A DNA stretch of 64,000 nt, taken from contig NZ_FOKM01000022.1 in the NCBI RefSeq assembly GCF_900111905.1, forward strand, positions 1 through 64,000. The letters are read 5' to 3'. This DNA is from Rhizobium sp. NFR07 (lineage in GTDB: Bacteria; Pseudomonadota; Alphaproteobacteria; Rhizobiales; Rhizobiaceae). The notes under the pieces are model-generated. The model did no database searches and had not been told where the DNA came from. It saw only the letters and a list, made by a program, of their open reading frames with translations. A program made the translations under genes and the position numbers. Positions 25,784-34,789 of this stretch are shown here, one piece after another (position 1 is the stretch's first letter; every line of letters starts with the position of its first letter).

Positions 25784-26263
25784 CGTCATCCTCATGCGAA
25801 AGCGCGGCTTTCAGAGCAGCAAGCATTGCCTGCCGCAATCGAACGACCGCAGCATTATCTGTGTCTCGGAAATGATCAGACGGACGACCGGGGAACCTGC
25901 TTGAAGCTTCTCCGGTGCACCCTCTTTTATTTACTGGTTAATGGTGACTTAAATTTCCACGAAGTCAAACATATTTTATATTACATTACTTACTTTTCCG
26001 TACTTTTCTTCTGTGTTGACTGACTTACCCGCCATAAATTAATTATCTACACACCACTCCAGTTTATTAATAGACCGGATATTTATCTTTTCCTATACGG
26101 CACTCTGCACGAACTATTATTATACACATGATTTAGGAGTTGATTTAGAATTAACTTTAGATTCTGCGATATCATTATGCACGCGGGAAGACTTTTCATT
26201 ATTGCCCACCTTAAAACCTATATGATATTACGATACTGAAAGACGACCAGCGCTTACTGTTGG
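25784..26263. promoter_or_regulatory. AT-rich divergent promoter region
   Basis: About 480 bases, strongly AT-rich from 25920 to 26240, between two glycosyltransferase genes that face away from each other. No reading frame looks real. Repeated TATATT-like words fit promoters for both units. No known operator is recognised. Confidence 0.45.
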
Positions 26264-27151
26264 ATGGACGCAATGCGGATAGACATCGGAATTGCAACCT
26301 CGGACCGGCGAGAAGTGCTGCGGGAAACGATCGCACATCTGTCGACATTGCACCCTCTTCCGTATCGGATCATCGTTTGCCCGGCTAAGCCGGAGCATAT
26401 TGATCGGCAAGCTGCGCTCGCATCGAACAACGTCGTCCTGATCATAGAAGGGCCTCAGGGCCTGCCGGCACAAAGGAACGCCATTCTTGATGCAAGCGAT
26501 GCCGATGTGATGGTGTTCCTGGACGACGACTTTCTGCCGGCTCCAAATTTCATTGAAGAAGTCGACAAGATTTTCACAGCTCATCCGGATGTGGTCGTGG
26601 CAACCGGACATGTCATCGCTGATGGCATAATCGGGCCTGGTCTCGATAACGACGCGGGGCTGCTGCTCCTCAATGCAGATAAGGGAGCGTCCAATCCGTC
26701 TCTTGAGCCGGTTTTCAATGCCTATGGCTGCAATATGATCCTGCGCGCCAAGCCAATCAGGCAAAATTCGCTACGGTTTGACGAGACCCTGCCCCTTTAC
26801 GGCTGGCTAGAGGATGTCGACTTCTCACGGCAGCTCGCCCCATACGGGAAAATCGTGCGGGCAAATTCCTTGCGCGGGGTGCATTTGGGCACGAAACGGT
26901 CCGGACGAACTCCGGGCCGCAAGCTGGGTTATTCTCAAATTGCCAACCGCGTCTATCTCGCTCGCAAAGGAAACCTCCCGTGGCTCCAGGCGGTCGGCGG
27001 CATGGCGCGCAACATCGGCGCCAATCTTTTGCATTGGCACGCACCGGAGCCTTGGGTTGATCGCCGGGGCCGTCTGGCGGGCAATGCTCTTGCCATTGCC
27101 GATTGGCTGTCTGGCACAGTCCAGCCAGGCAAGATCTTAACGCTCAAGTAA
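26264..27151 (+). CDS. Glycosyltransferase family 2
   Basis: A 295-residue GT-A type transferase. The N-terminus has RIDIGIATSDRREVLRETI, the donor site has PAQRNAILDASDADVMVFLDDDF with the DDD metal-binding motif, and GWLEDVDFSRQL carries the ED acid pair that acts as base. It should transfer a sugar from a nucleotide donor onto the lipid-linked repeat at the cytoplasmic side. The ATG at 26264 or the one at 26273 could be the start. It is monocistronic and converges with the small LuxR gene. Confidence 0.87.
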   Translation: MDAMRIDIGIATSDRREVLRETIAHLSTLHPLPYRIIVCPAKPEHIDRQAALASNNVVLIIEGPQGLPAQRNAILDASDADVMVFLDDDFLPAPNFIEEVDKIFTAHPDVVVATGHVIADGIIGPGLDNDAGLLLLNADKGASNPSLEPVFNAYGCNMILRAKPIRQNSLRFDETLPLYGWLEDVDFSRQLAPYGKIVRANSLRGVHLGTKRSGRTPGRKLGYSQIANRVYLARKGNLPWLQAVGGMARNIGANLLHWHAPEPWVDRRGRLAGNALAIADWLSGTVQPGKILTLK

Positions 27152-27286
27152 GTCAGTCCACAATATTGCTCAGCCCCGCCTGACGATACCGGTGCGCGCA
27201 AAAGACTGAGATCAAGAAAGTCGGATGAAGTGCTGCTTCGGCGGATGGAACGCGCCCCACTGGACACGGCGTCAACAAGCTTCTTG

Positions 27287-27610
27287 TCAGGCGATCCATC
27301 CATTGCGCAGTGCTGTCGCCACCAGTGCGGTATCCTTACGCACCCCCGCCGCTTGCTTGGCGCGGTCTAGATATTTTTGAACGGTCCACAATGAGAGACC
27401 AAGAATTTCGCCGATTTCGGAGGCCGTTTTACCATTGGCCAGCCACTGGATCATTTCCACCTGCCTTTGAGAAAAAGGGCACTTCTCGATAAGAAAGCTC
27501 GTCACCACATTTTGAGTGCCTCGCGGATCGATTATGGCTGCATCGCCGTCCCTTGGCCCGCCAGGCCCGATGAGGACATGAAGCCTGGAAAGATGATCAT
27601 CACTCATCAT
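27287..27610 (-). CDS. Small LuxR-type transcription regulator (HTH only)
   Basis: A 107-residue protein from the Met pair at 27610/27607, both behind GGAGGAGG. The C-terminal two thirds is a GerE/LuxR helix-turn-helix: FSQRQVEMIQWLANGKTASE, then IGEILGLSLWTVQKYLDRAK. There is no autoinducer or receiver domain; the N-terminal 45 residues are short. Stand-alone LuxR-type regulators control exopolysaccharide in rhizobia (ExpR/CinR-type or smaller), so a role in this locus is plausible but inferred. It lies between GT2 and flippase genes and is transcribed alone. Confidence 0.78.
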   Translation of the reverse strand: MMSDDHLSRLHVLIGPGGPRDGDAAIIDPRGTQNVVTSFLIEKCPFSQRQVEMIQWLANGKTASEIGEILGLSLWTVQKYLDRAKQAAGVRKDTALVATALRNGWIA

Positions 27611-28375
27611 GCCTCCTCCGCGTTGTATCGTCTTGACGTCAGCAACGTCGCTCGAAGGCCGCGCATGGCACATGATAAAAACATGGGGTGATGACATACG
27701 AGCAAAAGACTAGGTGGTAACACGAACGCCATCTCCTACAAGGTTGAACTTAAACGCGCCCCCCGGCGATCCCGCGCATCAAAAACACACGTATTCCTGC
27801 TGAAACCTGTATTGTCTCATTTCGAGACGAGAACGTTTACTTTAGGCAGCTCCGCCTCGCCGCTTAATCCGCTAAATATAGCCTCCACTTAAGACACGTG
27901 ATCAGCGTCTATATTCGCGCAACGGCCATATATTCTGAACGCCGCTGCCGAATATAGTTTATAAATCGTAAAACAATCTACATAATCTCGGCGGTTTTGT
28001 ACACAGCGGTATCTAATTATGACACAAAATATTCTTAAACTGCGCCGTCAACTGACTTTTTTTCTCAGTTAGCGGGAGCTTCGGCATGTATCTCTCTGAG
28101 GCATGCGGTAGATAGTTAATTCCCGCGTATGAATTTCTGATTCGTTCGGCGTACTCATAAAGGATACAGTTGCTAAAACGTGACTACCCGACAGAACCAA
28201 GACTATCTTTTCCAATAGCATCGACATTCTCTTTACAAAATGTACTAGATTTGGTTGATTGCTACTTGCCGATCTTGAGGCAAGGCAATTTTGTAAAAGA
28301 GCCCGCTTTCTCACCTGAGTATTATGGTGGACGCGCTCTGCATGATTATTCAATTCAACTGCAGAGGACCAAGAA
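27611..28375. promoter_or_regulatory. AT-rich gap upstream of the LuxR-type gene
   Basis: About 765 bases between the LuxR-type gene (minus) and a small plus-strand gene. The part 27880-28070 is AT-rich and holds no coding frame, which fits a regulatory region. The frame at 28170-28460 has random composition and was not accepted. Confidence 0.4.
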
Positions 28376-28582
28376 ATGCCAGCGTACAATGAACCCAGAC
28401 ATCCAAAAATCCAGAGCCAGCGAAGCAGCAACGCCCGCGCAGAAGCGCAGGCCGCACTGATGACCATCGTGCGAGAAGCAGAGCGACGCGGCTGGCTGCC
28501 CATCGAAACAGCTGTCGCCTTGGCAGATGCTGCCGATGATCTGGTGTACGATCTTTACGGGGATCGTCCCGCCGCAAACTAG
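28376..28582 (+). CDS. Small soluble hypothetical protein
   Basis: A 68-residue protein. The N-terminal 20 residues are polar and basic; the rest forms amphipathic helices (EAQAALMTIVREAERRGWLP, then IETAVALADAADDLVYDL). GAGG lies eight bases before the ATG, and codon use fits a real gene. No family is recognised. It could be a regulatory or adaptor peptide of the polysaccharide locus, but nothing shows this. Confidence 0.5.
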   Translation: MPAYNEPRHPKIQSQRSSNARAEAQAALMTIVREAERRGWLPIETAVALADAADDLVYDLYGDRPAAN

Positions 28583-28627
28583 TACCTCGCGCCAGCCGCA
28601 TCTTCGTCTGCGCGGCGAAAGTGAATA

Positions 28628-28759
28628 TCACCTTCGGAAATAGGGCTTTCTCGAAGGTGACAGAAGGCGCCGAGCCTGAGCACGGGCGTAACCCGCAGCT
28701 TCGATTGCGCCGATCCAGACTACGAGACCGATATAAAGCAGTTTCATCCACACCGTCAT
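28628..28759 (-). CDS. 43-residue single-pass membrane protein
   Basis: A short frame that begins MTVWMKLLYIGLVVWIGAIE and ends in a basic tail (RRLLSPSRKPYFRR). GGAGG lies five bases before the ATG, a good ribosome site for such a small gene. One hydrophobic helix is followed by a cytoplasmic basic tail. No family is recognised. Confidence 0.45.
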   Translation of the reverse strand: MTVWMKLLYIGLVVWIGAIEAAGYARAQARRLLSPSRKPYFRR

Positions 28760-28910
28760 AGAGGCCTCCGCCTTCTTTTGCAGTATGGATGAGAAATCTT
28801 ACCACATTGTGTTCATCCTTTATGCTTGGTTGCGCTCCTCAATGGCACGCAAGCGACGACACCGACGAGCGGCTGTCGCTCTTCGGTCGGTTTATCATGC
28901 CGTCTTGTAC

Positions 28911-28941
28911 CTCAGGCCGGGCTCGTAAGCCCGCCTGAGGC
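28911..28941 (-). terminator. Strong hairpin after the flippase gene
   Basis: CCTCAGGCCGGGCT pairs with AGCCCGCCTGAGG across a CGTA loop, with one bulged base. It lies 75 bases beyond the flippase stop. No T-run follows on the minus strand, so it may end transcription with help from Rho or protect the 3' end. Confidence 0.5.
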
Positions 28942-29015
28942 GAGCGGTTGTCTTCTTTCCACCTGACGCCTTCAAGTGTGCCTGTGCTCTGCGGTCACAT
29001 CTCCTCGCGACGACG

Positions 29016-30530
29016 TCAATTTGCCCACCGCTTTGTGATCAATCGTACGAAGATGTTTTCAGCGCCATCGGGCCTGCCAGCCACGAGCCAGAGCACTCCT
29101 GTCAGTGCAACGTAAAGACCCAGCATTAAGCTGGTCGCGGCGAGGTAGCGCAGGTTGTCATGGAAATTATCGCCCGAGAGAGCAAGCGCGTCTTGTAATC
29201 CGTAGATGGCGGCTATGCAAAGGACAATTGCGATCACCGGTCGCGCGAAGACCGCCAGGAAAGAGCAGACGGTCAAGCCGGTCATCATGCGTACGCTCCA
29301 GGCGCTCACACCGAGAATGAGGATCGCCGTGACAGTCTGCGAAGCGAGAGCACCAGTCACACCCCACAACCATATCCCAAATCCTGTCAACGGTAGACGG
29401 ATGAGGAACTCTGCTCCCATCTTCAGGGCGATGAAACGGGTCATATCTAAACGCATTGCAAGCGGATAGATTAGGTTTCCGGGTAGAGCGAGAATGGCGT
29501 TGAGGGCGAGCCAGGACAGGATCCATCCGGCGTCCATCCATTGCGAGCCGAGCATTGTGCTCAGAAGTGGAGTCGCCACCAGAGCGATGGTCAAAAATAC
29601 AGGAGCCACGAGCAGAAAATAGGCGGCCGACGCCTTCTTGTAGAGATCGCGCATGTCCCGTCCGGGCTCGACCGTTGCAAATGCTGCCATCAACGGCCGG
29701 ATGATCGGTTGCGAGAGCGTCTGATGAGGAACCGCCGCCAGATCGGTAGCCACCGCGAACTTTCCAAAGTCGGCAATGCTGATAAATCGTGGCAAGAGAA
29801 TACGATCGAGCTGCCAGTTCAAGGCCGAGACGATCTGCGCCACGCTATTCCAACCAACCATATTGGCCAGTACTGGCCAGGCGGAGAGGTTCCAGACCGG
29901 GCGCATCGGTGCAACAATGTAAGAGACGACGAGCATGACGAGCGGCGCGGTCACTGTGGCTGCAGCGATCGCCCAGTAACTCCCGTAGGCGGAGGCCGTT
30001 ATAAACGCGACAAAAAATGCGCAGCTCTTCGCACAAATATCGACAACGAAATCCTTGGTAAAATCGAAATTTCGGGCAAAGACAATCATTTTTGGGCTAA
30101 GCAGCCCCCGCAATACGGGCGCCAGGCTGAGGACTAGGACAACAGGCAGGAGTCGCGCCTCGTCGTAGAACTGTGCGATCGGCCAGGAAAGTCCAGCCAA
30201 TAGAACCGCAATCGAAATCCCGCGCAAGACACCTAGCGTGAGTGCGGTCTGGAACAGGGCCTCATCCGGCTCCTTCACCCTGATGAGTGCTGCCGCGATC
30301 GGCAAGTCCAAGACCGCCTCGATGACGAAAATTGCGGTCATGGCTATCGCCACCAGCCCTAAGTCATGGGGCGTAAGGTAATGTGACAGGACGACGAAGG
30401 TGGCAAGATCGATGAGCTTGCCGAGAAGTTTTCCGCCGACCGCCCAAAGGCTGGCACGCGATGTGCGTCTCGACAAAGTAGCGGAAGGCGTGGTCTGCGT
30501 TGTCTCGACAGGGTTGACAGCCACGGTCAT
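29016..30530 (-). CDS. Polysaccharide flippase, Wzx/MOP family
   Basis: A 504-residue membrane protein with about 12-14 helices, of the oligosaccharide-flippase/Wzx kind (Polysacc_synt). The N-terminal SLWAVGGKLLGKLIDLATFVVLSHYLTPHDLGLVAIAMTA is typical, as are LDRILLPRF and GSQW further on. It would move the lipid-linked repeat unit from the inner to the outer face of the cytoplasmic membrane. The ATG at 30530 overlaps the polymerase stop (ATGA, 30527-30530). It is the last gene of a GT4, polymerase, flippase unit. Confidence 0.87.
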   Translation of the reverse strand: MTVAVNPVETTQTTPSATLSRRTSRASLWAVGGKLLGKLIDLATFVVLSHYLTPHDLGLVAIAMTAIFVIEAVLDLPIAAALIRVKEPDEALFQTALTLGVLRGISIAVLLAGLSWPIAQFYDEARLLPVVLVLSLAPVLRGLLSPKMIVFARNFDFTKDFVVDICAKSCAFFVAFITASAYGSYWAIAAATVTAPLVMLVVSYIVAPMRPVWNLSAWPVLANMVGWNSVAQIVSALNWQLDRILLPRFISIADFGKFAVATDLAAVPHQTLSQPIIRPLMAAFATVEPGRDMRDLYKKASAAYFLLVAPVFLTIALVATPLLSTMLGSQWMDAGWILSWLALNAILALPGNLIYPLAMRLDMTRFIALKMGAEFLIRLPLTGFGIWLWGVTGALASQTVTAILILGVSAWSVRMMTGLTVCSFLAVFARPVIAIVLCIAAIYGLQDALALSGDNFHDNLRYLAATSLMLGLYVALTGVLWLVAGRPDGAENIFVRLITKRWAN

Positions 30531-31966
30531 CGAGCCACCACGGTATAGCGCGTTGCCGGCGCGATTGAGGTCTGCGACATCGACCATGGTCGTGCTGTAG
30601 TTGTCGCCGCAATCGCAGCGGCAAAGAGCCAGGCATTGACTATGCCAAAATCAGGCGAGCCGCCGACGAGGGCCGCAGCAGCAAAGGGTGCAATGAAGGC
30701 CCAGCGCGCTGCATGGGCGGTCGCATCATTTATCCCACCGTCGCCGGCCTTTCTCATCAATGCGAAAATCACGAAACTATAAAAGAGCAGGCCGCCGACA
30801 ACGCCGACGTTGCTGAACATTGCGACAATGGCGTTCGAGGTGCGGGTCGAGCCTACGCCGACACCCAGACCGTAGGTCTGAAACAAAGCATTGAGTGACG
30901 TGGAGGTCCACAGGCTGCGTTCCTCGAAGGATGAACTGCCGCCCTTGGTAAAGATCAGGTCATCGAGCATTTCAATCACGGGGTTCCAGATTGAGATGTC
31001 GATGAGCGTGGCGATTGATACAAGGGAGATGGTCAGAGCAACAATCCAGAACTCAAAGGCGAGGCTTCTATTTAAAAGTTCGCCACCTGATGTTGTAATC
31101 CCGCGCCATATCCAGTTTGTACCAGCCGCCATTATAAACACCGCAAGGCCGACAATCGCAGCCGATGAGGTCGACAGCCAGGTAAAGGCCAGGAGGCCGG
31201 CCAGGCCGAGAAACACCAGAAGGGCTCGCGATGGCTTATCAGCGAGAACATGGCGGAAGAAGTATAGCGCGCTCAACAGAGCCAGACATGTACTTCCATA
31301 GGCAGATGCTTCAGGCATCAGGCCGACAACCCGTTTACCGCCGAACATCTCCACATCTGTCAAAAGCGCATATGTCGCCGTTCGAAATGGCTCGAGGAAC
31401 GCGCCGATCGGCACATGCTGCCCAATGAAGTCCAGGAGCCCGGTGATAATGGCTGCGTAGGCGCCAAAGAGGAGCGCCCTTATTCCCTTCAGCCGATTGT
31501 CTGCGTCGCGAAAGTGGCAGGCAAACGCAAGAACGGCGAAGATTGAGATCGACAAGTAAGCGATCTGGGAAATGTTTTGCGTCGTTGGCTCCAGCAACGT
31601 TACTGTCGACACGCCTTCGAAGCGAACTGGAATGATATCTGCTTGGCGATAGAAAAAACGTGGCAAAAAGTAAGTCGCAAGCGTCGCATAGATCCAGAAG
31701 ATCAACAGCAGCGTCATCCTACATGGCTTCATGACAAGAGACGCAAGGTAGTTGAGGCCAGACAGGGTGGCGAATACGCGCCCGATAAAAATGAGCGCCA
31801 GCATTGGTGCGGGCGTCAGCGTCAGCCCAGCGGTCGCAGCCGGTGATATGACAGCGAACGATCCAAAGGACAAAGACACCATCAAAACGGAAACAAGCGA
31901 GGCTGCGCCACGCAGACACGCGATCGCGGCAATCAGCCAAAACAGCAAGACGACGACTATGTCCAA
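30527..31966 (-). CDS. O-antigen/exopolysaccharide polymerase, Wzy/ExoQ-like
   Basis: A 479-residue protein with about 11 membrane helices and a large periplasmic loop before the end (around residues 325-375, with FEERSLWTSTSLNALFQTYGLGVGVGS). This loop and the Arg-rich segment GGKRVVGLMPEASAYGS fit Wzy polymerases, which join repeat units at the periplasmic face. Sequence identity in this family is low, so the call rests on topology and on the flippase and GT neighbours. The start is TTG at 31966 with GGGAGG six bases before it. Confidence 0.75.
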   Translation of the reverse strand: MDIVVVLLFWLIAAIACLRGAASLVSVLMVSLSFGSFAVISPAATAGLTLTPAPMLALIFIGRVFATLSGLNYLASLVMKPCRMTLLLIFWIYATLATYFLPRFFYRQADIIPVRFEGVSTVTLLEPTTQNISQIAYLSISIFAVLAFACHFRDADNRLKGIRALLFGAYAAIITGLLDFIGQHVPIGAFLEPFRTATYALLTDVEMFGGKRVVGLMPEASAYGSTCLALLSALYFFRHVLADKPSRALLVFLGLAGLLAFTWLSTSSAAIVGLAVFIMAAGTNWIWRGITTSGGELLNRSLAFEFWIVALTISLVSIATLIDISIWNPVIEMLDDLIFTKGGSSSFEERSLWTSTSLNALFQTYGLGVGVGSTRTSNAIVAMFSNVGVVGGLLFYSFVIFALMRKAGDGGINDATAHAARWAFIAPFAAAALVGGSPDFGIVNAWLFAAAIAATTTARPWSMSQTSIAPATRYTVVAR

Positions 31967-31981
31967 GCAAGCCTCCCGACC

Positions 31982-33130
31982 TCAGACCGCAATAGCGCTT
32001 GGTACTGTTTCGGACACGGGCGGCCTCAGGCGCATTAGCGAGGCGCCCTCCTCGCTGATGCGCGTTGAGATGAAGGTGGACAGTTCGTGCTGGAAGCGGG
32101 CATTGCTGTAGGAGAGCGCGTGGCGACGGATGTCGTCAGGAACAAAGCTCGAAGCGACGTCCTCGAAAGACTTGATCGCATCAACGAGGGCGTCAACGGT
32201 CTGTTGGTAGAAGAAAATACCAGTCCTGCCCTCGACCACCGTTTCGCTTGCACCACCCCGTCCCATAGCGATAACGGGCCGCCCGCTTGCCATGACTTCA
32301 AGAGGCACGATACCGAAGTCCTCGACACCTGGATAAAGCAGCGCCTTACAGCGCGCAAAATGCTTTTCCATCGTTAGATCGTCGACGTTATCCTGGAACG
32401 TGACGGTTGGGCCAGCCATGCTGCGGAGCGCCGGCGTTGCACCGGAACCGAGCACGAGCAGGTTACGATTGAGACGGGTACAAGCTGCAACAGCAATTTC
32501 GATCTTTTTGTATGGCGTGATCTGACCGGCACACAAATAGTAGTCCTCGACGACGTCAGATATCCCGAAACGCTCGACATTGACGGGAGGATTGATGACG
32601 ACTGCCTTGCGTCGATAAAATTTCTCGATGCGTTTAGCGACGAATTGTGAGTTGGCGATGAAGTGATCAACCCTGGCGGCGGTTGTGACATCCCAGACCC
32701 GCAGAACCGGAAAGCTCAGATACATAATGAGCCGTGACAGGCGCCCTGCTCCACCCAAATATTCCGTCGAGCAATCCCAGATATAGCGCATGGGGGAATG
32801 GCAATAGCAGATGTGCAGCGCGTCAGGTCGGGTGATGATCGCCTTTGCTGGACCGGCTTCCGAGGAAATGACGAGGTCATAGTCGGTGAGATCGAAGCGC
32901 TCGAGAGCAAACGGCATCAATGGCAAAAATTTTTGGTAATGCTTTACGCCACCCCACGATTGCAGGAACGACGTCTTGATACGGTGATGATTGATCGTCG
33001 GCGAGAGTTTTGATGGATCAGCCACCAGCGTGAATATATCCGCATCGGGATAAAGCTTGCAGATTTCCTCCACAACCTTCTCCCCTCCCCGCATTCCCAC
33101 AAGCCAGTAATGTACAATAGCGACCTTCAT
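31982..33130 (-). CDS. Glycosyltransferase family 4 (WbaZ-like)
   Basis: A 382-residue GT-B enzyme. KVAIVHYWLVGMRGGEKV is the acceptor-side start seen in WbaZ/mannosyltransferase-like GT4 proteins; CYCHSPMRYIWD and YYLCAGQITPYKK follow, and YPGVEDFGIVPLEVMASGRPVIA is the E-x7-E donor site. The ATG at 33130 is preferred because GGAGA lies six bases before it, over the ATG at 33148. It is the first gene of the minus unit, 15 bases ahead of the polymerase. It is probably a mannosyl- or similar hexosyltransferase of the repeat unit. Confidence 0.87.
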   Translation of the reverse strand: MKVAIVHYWLVGMRGGEKVVEEICKLYPDADIFTLVADPSKLSPTINHHRIKTSFLQSWGGVKHYQKFLPLMPFALERFDLTDYDLVISSEAGPAKAIITRPDALHICYCHSPMRYIWDCSTEYLGGAGRLSRLIMYLSFPVLRVWDVTTAARVDHFIANSQFVAKRIEKFYRRKAVVINPPVNVERFGISDVVEDYYLCAGQITPYKKIEIAVAACTRLNRNLLVLGSGATPALRSMAGPTVTFQDNVDDLTMEKHFARCKALLYPGVEDFGIVPLEVMASGRPVIAMGRGGASETVVEGRTGIFFYQQTVDALVDAIKSFEDVASSFVPDDIRRHALSYSNARFQHELSTFISTRISEEGASLMRLRPPVSETVPSAIAV

Positions 33131-33619
33131 GGTCTTCTCCATTGCCAAAGTCCAATTTCTACGACCTTACTACGGTTTTCCATTGTTACAATATCTTAAT
33201 TGTATCTTCGCACGTAAATTCACCATGACATCAAGATAAAATAACTTTTCACTTCGTAAGCCAGCAATACATATAAGTGCAATTTGAAATTACATCTCAT
33301 TCTATATAAAAATCACTTAAGCGTTATTTTCGGGCCTTGCTTCCGTAGAAAATGGCCATCTCCCCCTTGTTCGTTGCTGCACCGCTTAACGATAGGGCCC
33401 GATTAAACCACTCCATTAATATCAATCGGTCAAAGGTGGTATCGGCACAGGACCCGCTCGGTTTTCCTTCCGCAAGCCCAGAGTATAACCGCACCACATT
33501 GGGATTTTATATATCGCCCTTAGGATGATATATTCAGTCATGTATTGCATGTTTAACTCCTTATCCACGATAATAAATTCGATTTAACTTCCTGTTGACT
33601 TTGCGCTTATCTATAAAAT
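33131..33619. promoter_or_regulatory. AT-rich divergent promoter region
   Basis: About 490 bases between the WbaZ-like GT4 gene (minus) and another GT4 gene (plus). It is markedly AT-rich (33170-33300 and 33530-33610), with no open frame. It must hold the promoters of both polysaccharide operons, and a shared operator is likely but was not recognised. Confidence 0.45.
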
Positions 33620-34789
33620 ATGAATAATTCTGACATATACGGGGTGGATGCGCCGATGACTACAGTGTTCATCAATGGAAGGTTCTTGTCGGCGCCCCTA
33701 ACTGGCGTACAGCGGGTCGCTTTCCAGCTTCTCGAGGCGCTCGACAGCAATGAACCCTTTATTTCTGATAAACTTGGCCTGAGTTTTGAATTACTTTATC
33801 CCGGCGGCGCCGCAGTGGCGAAATACAGAAATATCGGTTCTCGCAAGGTCGGGATCCTGGGTGGGCAGGCATGGGAACAATTCGAGCTTGCCCGAGCGGC
33901 ATCTGGCGGATTGCTTCTGAACCTTTGCAACATGGGGCCAATCGCAAAGCGGCAATCCGTAACAATGATCCATGATGCGCAGGTCCACACGTCGCCGAAA
34001 TCCTATTCGGCGGCTTTCCGGCTTTGGTACCAGTTTGCGCATCCGACCATTGGCCGGTTTCACCGACAGATCTTAACCGTATCGTCGTTTTCGAAGGCAG
34101 AGTTGGTTGATCGCGGAATTGCTGCGGCCGAGCGTGTTTCGGTCATTCCAAACGGCTGCGACCACATCACGAGGGTCACGCCGGATCCGTCGATTGTGGC
34201 GCGTTTACGATTGGAGAGCGGTCCCTTCGTCGTCTCTACCGCCAATACGCAACATCATAAAAATATTGGCATTCTCCTGCAGGCTTTCGCAAACCGAAGG
34301 CTCCACGACACACGGCTGATCCTGTTTGGGTCGGCGACGCACAAAGACTTCGAGGCCGCGGGCCACCATGTTCCGTCCAATGTCGTGTTTGCCGGGCGGT
34401 TGCGTGACGAAGAGGTCGCGGGGCTGCTTGGAAGTGCGTTGTGCCTTGCCTGTCCTTCTCTCACAGAGGGCTTTGGGTTGATGCCGCTTGAGGCCATGGC
34501 GCTCGGCTGTCCAGCGATTATCGCGCCTTGCGGCGGACTGGCTGAAGTCTGCGCCGGGGCTGCGCTGATGGCAGCACCCGATGATCCGATCGAATGGATC
34601 AGACAGATTGAGCAACTGACATATAGCCCGGGGCTGCGGGAAGAGATGACCCAACTGGGTCGCGAGCGAGCCTCCCATTACACCTGGCGCAATTCCGCCA
34701 GCATGTTGGTCGGGGAGCTTTCCCGGATCATCTCGGCGCACCCACGAACCCATGCGAGTTCTCATGCAGCAACACACGAGCTTGTCTGA
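33620..34789 (+). CDS. Glycosyltransferase family 4
   Basis: A 389-residue GT-B enzyme. TTVFINGRFLSAPLTGVQRVA is the GT4 N-terminus seen in plant-cell-wall-like and rhizobial GT4 proteins. The donor region has FVVSTANTQHHKNIGILLQAF and CPSLTEGFGLMPLEAMALGCPAI with the E-x7-E pair. The end (SHYTWRNSASMLVGELSRII) is the usual C-terminal helix. The ATG at 33620 has no strong ribosome site; a Met at 33656 is an alternative. It overlaps the BY-kinase gene by 38 bases, so they form one operon. Confidence 0.86.
   Translation: MNNSDIYGVDAPMTTVFINGRFLSAPLTGVQRVAFQLLEALDSNEPFISDKLGLSFELLYPGGAAVAKYRNIGSRKVGILGGQAWEQFELARAASGGLLLNLCNMGPIAKRQSVTMIHDAQVHTSPKSYSAAFRLWYQFAHPTIGRFHRQILTVSSFSKAELVDRGIAAAERVSVIPNGCDHITRVTPDPSIVARLRLESGPFVVSTANTQHHKNIGILLQAFANRRLHDTRLILFGSATHKDFEAAGHHVPSNVVFAGRLRDEEVAGLLGSALCLACPSLTEGFGLMPLEAMALGCPAIIAPCGGLAEVCAGAALMAAPDDPIEWIRQIEQLTYSPGLREEMTQLGRERASHYTWRNSASMLVGELSRIISAHPRTHASSHAATHELV

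Noticed and set aside
25697..26023. 108-codon plus-strand frame running into the AT-rich gap
   Set aside because: Starts inside a glycosyltransferase gene on the other strand and ends in AT-rich non-coding DNA.
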